From NCBI GenBank assembly GCA_005893365.1, contig VBPB01000019.1:1-8376 (forward strand): a stretch of DNA of 8,376 nt, written 5' to 3'. The position numbers were made by a program, and so were the translations under genes. The notes beneath the pieces are model-generated. The model was not told the origin of the DNA and did not search any database. It saw only the letters and a program-made list of their open reading frames with translations. This document shows positions 7,279 to 8,376 of this stretch, one piece after another; the first letter of the stretch is position 1; each line of letters starts with the position of its first letter. This DNA comes from Candidatus Eiseniibacteriota bacterium. Lineage in GTDB: Bacteria; Eisenbacteria; RBG-16-71-46.

Positions 7279-8106
7279 TCAGCGGATGAGCAGCAGGCTG
7301 GTCACCTTGATGAACGAGAGCACCACCCCCGCGCCGGTCAAGGCCAGCAGCGCCAGGGCGAGCAGCTGCACGCCGCGGCTCTCGCGCTTCTCGCTGAAGC
7401 GCATCGCCTGCGCCGTCACCCAGCCGCCCGCGAAGCCGCCCGCGTGCGCCCAGTTGTTGACGCCGCCCATGAAGAAGCCCATCGCGAACATGACCGCCGC
7501 CCACTGCCAGAGCTGCATCGTCATCATCGAGCCGCCGCGCTTGCGCCCGTAGACGATGAGCGCGGCGAGCAGGCCGAAGATGCTCCCCGAGGCGCCGATC
7601 GAGGGCGAGCCGCTGACCACGTCGGAGAGGACGAACCCCGTAGCCCCCGCCACGGAGAAGATGACGAACGCCCGCGCCGGGCCATAGACCTCCTCCACCT
7701 GCGGGCCCAGGCTGCGGATCCACATCACGTTGAAGAAGATGTGGAGCAGGCCGCCGTGCAGATAGATGGCGGTGAGCACCGTCCACCACCAGCCCTCGCG
7801 CCAGGCGACACCGCCGGTCATGCCGAGCTGATAGAGCGCGCGCTGCCCGGGCGAGAGGATGGAGAAGAGCCCGTTCATCTGGAGGATGGCTTCGGGCTGC
7901 AGCACCAGCGAGGCGATGAAGAGCCCGACACAGCCCATGACGATGATGGCGATCAGGTCGAGGCGCTGGCCGAACAGGCGCTGGACCACCGGCGTCCACC
8001 CGTAGAGCCCCGGCCGCCAGGCGCCGCAGAACGGGCACTTCTCCTCGCCGACGCCGATCAGCTTCCCGCACTCGGGGCAGATCATCGAGCCCGTGGTCTG
8101 ACGCAT
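7279..8106 (-). CDS. Rhomboid family intramembrane serine protease with N-terminal zinc ribbon
   Basis: The 275-residue protein cleaves membrane-segment substrates within the inner membrane; its substrate is unknown. CPEC (10-13) and CPFC (24-27) make a small zinc ribbon at the cytosolic N-terminus. The rhomboid core follows: membrane segment 1 at about 52-70, a long L1 loop with the REGWWWT stretch (103-109, family WR region), then HGGLLHIFFN (117-126) with H122 and N126 of the H-x3-N oxyanion motif. The nucleophile is S173 in GASG (171-174), and the dyad partner is H221 in NNWAHAGG (217-224). With segments near 144-160, 172-188, 198-214, 218-234 and 247-267 it looks like a 6+1 rhomboid with a complete active site. 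The ATG at 8106 is taken as the start; ATG at 8085 (residue 8) is almost as likely because neither has a clear Shine-Dalgarno and both keep the ribbon. Only 13 bases separate its stop from that of the convergent glycosyltransferase, and no T-tract terminator is seen there. Confidence 0.93.
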   Translation of the reverse strand: MRQTTGSMICPECGKLIGVGEEKCPFCGAWRPGLYGWTPVVQRLFGQRLDLIAIIVMGCVGLFIASLVLQPEAILQMNGLFSILSPGQRALYQLGMTGGVAWREGWWWTVLTAIYLHGGLLHIFFNVMWIRSLGPQVEEVYGPARAFVIFSVAGATGFVLSDVVSGSPSIGASGSIFGLLAALIVYGRKRGGSMMTMQLWQWAAVMFAMGFFMGGVNNWAHAGGFAGGWVTAQAMRFSEKRESRGVQLLALALLALTGAGVVLSFIKVTSLLLIR

Positions 8107-8376
8107 GGCGCGGGAGGATACGGCAGGGAACCGGCGGCAGGCGAATCCGGCGCGGTTCGAGCGCGCCGCCGGCCGCGGGCCCGGGCGCTCACGCGGCCGG
8201 ACTCGGTGCGGACCTCAGCGCCGGGCGCTCATCCTCCCGGCGCGAGGGCGGCGGTCACCGCGTGATCGCCACCCGCTCGTGGAGGACCACGCCCGCCTGC
8301 TCTCCTGCCGTTCCCACCGTTCACGGAAACGAAGAATCCGCCGAATCGCTGCTTCGCCATTTCTTGAGCGCTGGAG
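8107..8376. other. Intergenic region upstream of the rhomboid gene, no convincing complete gene
   Basis: These 270 bases presumably hold the rhomboid promoter on the minus strand, but I find no good -35/-10 pair. The first 200 bases are very GC-rich; the last 55 are distinctly lower in GC. The small inverted repeat AGCGC-CGG-GCGCT (8217-8229) has no T-tract. On the minus strand a frame enters from the right edge and stops at 8321-8323, reading ALKKWRSSDSADSSFP; this could be the C-terminus of a gene outside the window, but 17 codons are too few to decide. Confidence 0.5.
8181..8231. repeat. Short direct repeat, two 11-base copies 40 bases apart
   Basis: CCGGGCGCTCA occurs at 8181-8191 and again at 8221-8231, with start points exactly 40 bases apart. 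The second copy overlaps the small inverted repeat at 8217-8229. In GC-rich sequence an 11-base repeat can arise by chance; spaced upstream of the rhomboid start it could also be a regulator site. No further copy is seen. Confidence 0.4.

Noticed and set aside
7444..8265. A 273-codon plus-strand frame opposite the rhomboid gene
   Set aside because: It is antisense to an intact rhomboid with all catalytic motifs; its own translation is His/Asp/Glu/Arg-rich without a domain.
8255..8314. Short minus-strand peptide frame ending VVLHERVAITR
   Set aside because: It looks protein-like but is closed by a stop only about 20 codons upstream, has no ribosome binding site, and is too short to support as a gene or pseudogene.

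Overview
This is a very GC-rich window with four protein-coding genes and no RNA gene, mobile element or CRISPR array that I can see. The base composition, the long non-coding antisense frames it produces, and the gene content (a VAO-type flavoprotein with four Fe-S clusters, a zinc-ribbon rhomboid, a GT39-type glycosyltransferase) suggest an uncultivated soil or groundwater bacterium, for example Rokubacteria/Methylomirabilota or a deltaproteobacterial/myxobacterial lineage. That placement is an inference; nothing here fixes the taxon.

Left part (1-5716, minus strand): a tight two-gene operon. The first gene (5716 down to 2960) encodes a 918-residue flavoprotein: a helical N-terminal extension, a VAO/GlcD-type FAD domain, then two separate ferredoxin-like modules with sixteen cysteines spaced for four [4Fe-4S] clusters. 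It overlaps by 4 bases (GTGA) a second gene running from 2963 off the left edge. That gene encodes a large divergent relative of the glutamate synthase large subunit. It has the central-domain-like and FMN-barrel regions but no glutaminase domain, and the window ends at what aligns with the first 3Fe-4S cysteine. The pair resembles GltB+GltD in cofactor layout (FMN/3Fe-4S barrel plus FAD/4Fe-4S partner), but the electron-input subunit belongs to a different family. The substrate is unknown, and this is the best candidate for an undescribed system here. A sigma70-like promoter with an extended -10 lies upstream at 5794-5823.

Right part (5895-8106): a GT-C fold, GT39/ArnT-like membrane glycosyltransferase on the plus strand, divergent from the redox operon and with a clear ribosome binding site. 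It converges, 13 bases apart, with a minus-strand rhomboid protease carrying an N-terminal zinc ribbon and an intact Ser/His dyad. The last 270 bases hold no convincing complete gene, only a short direct repeat and a possible 3' end of a gene lying to the right.

The redox pair almost certainly works together. The glycosyltransferase and rhomboid show no visible functional link to it.
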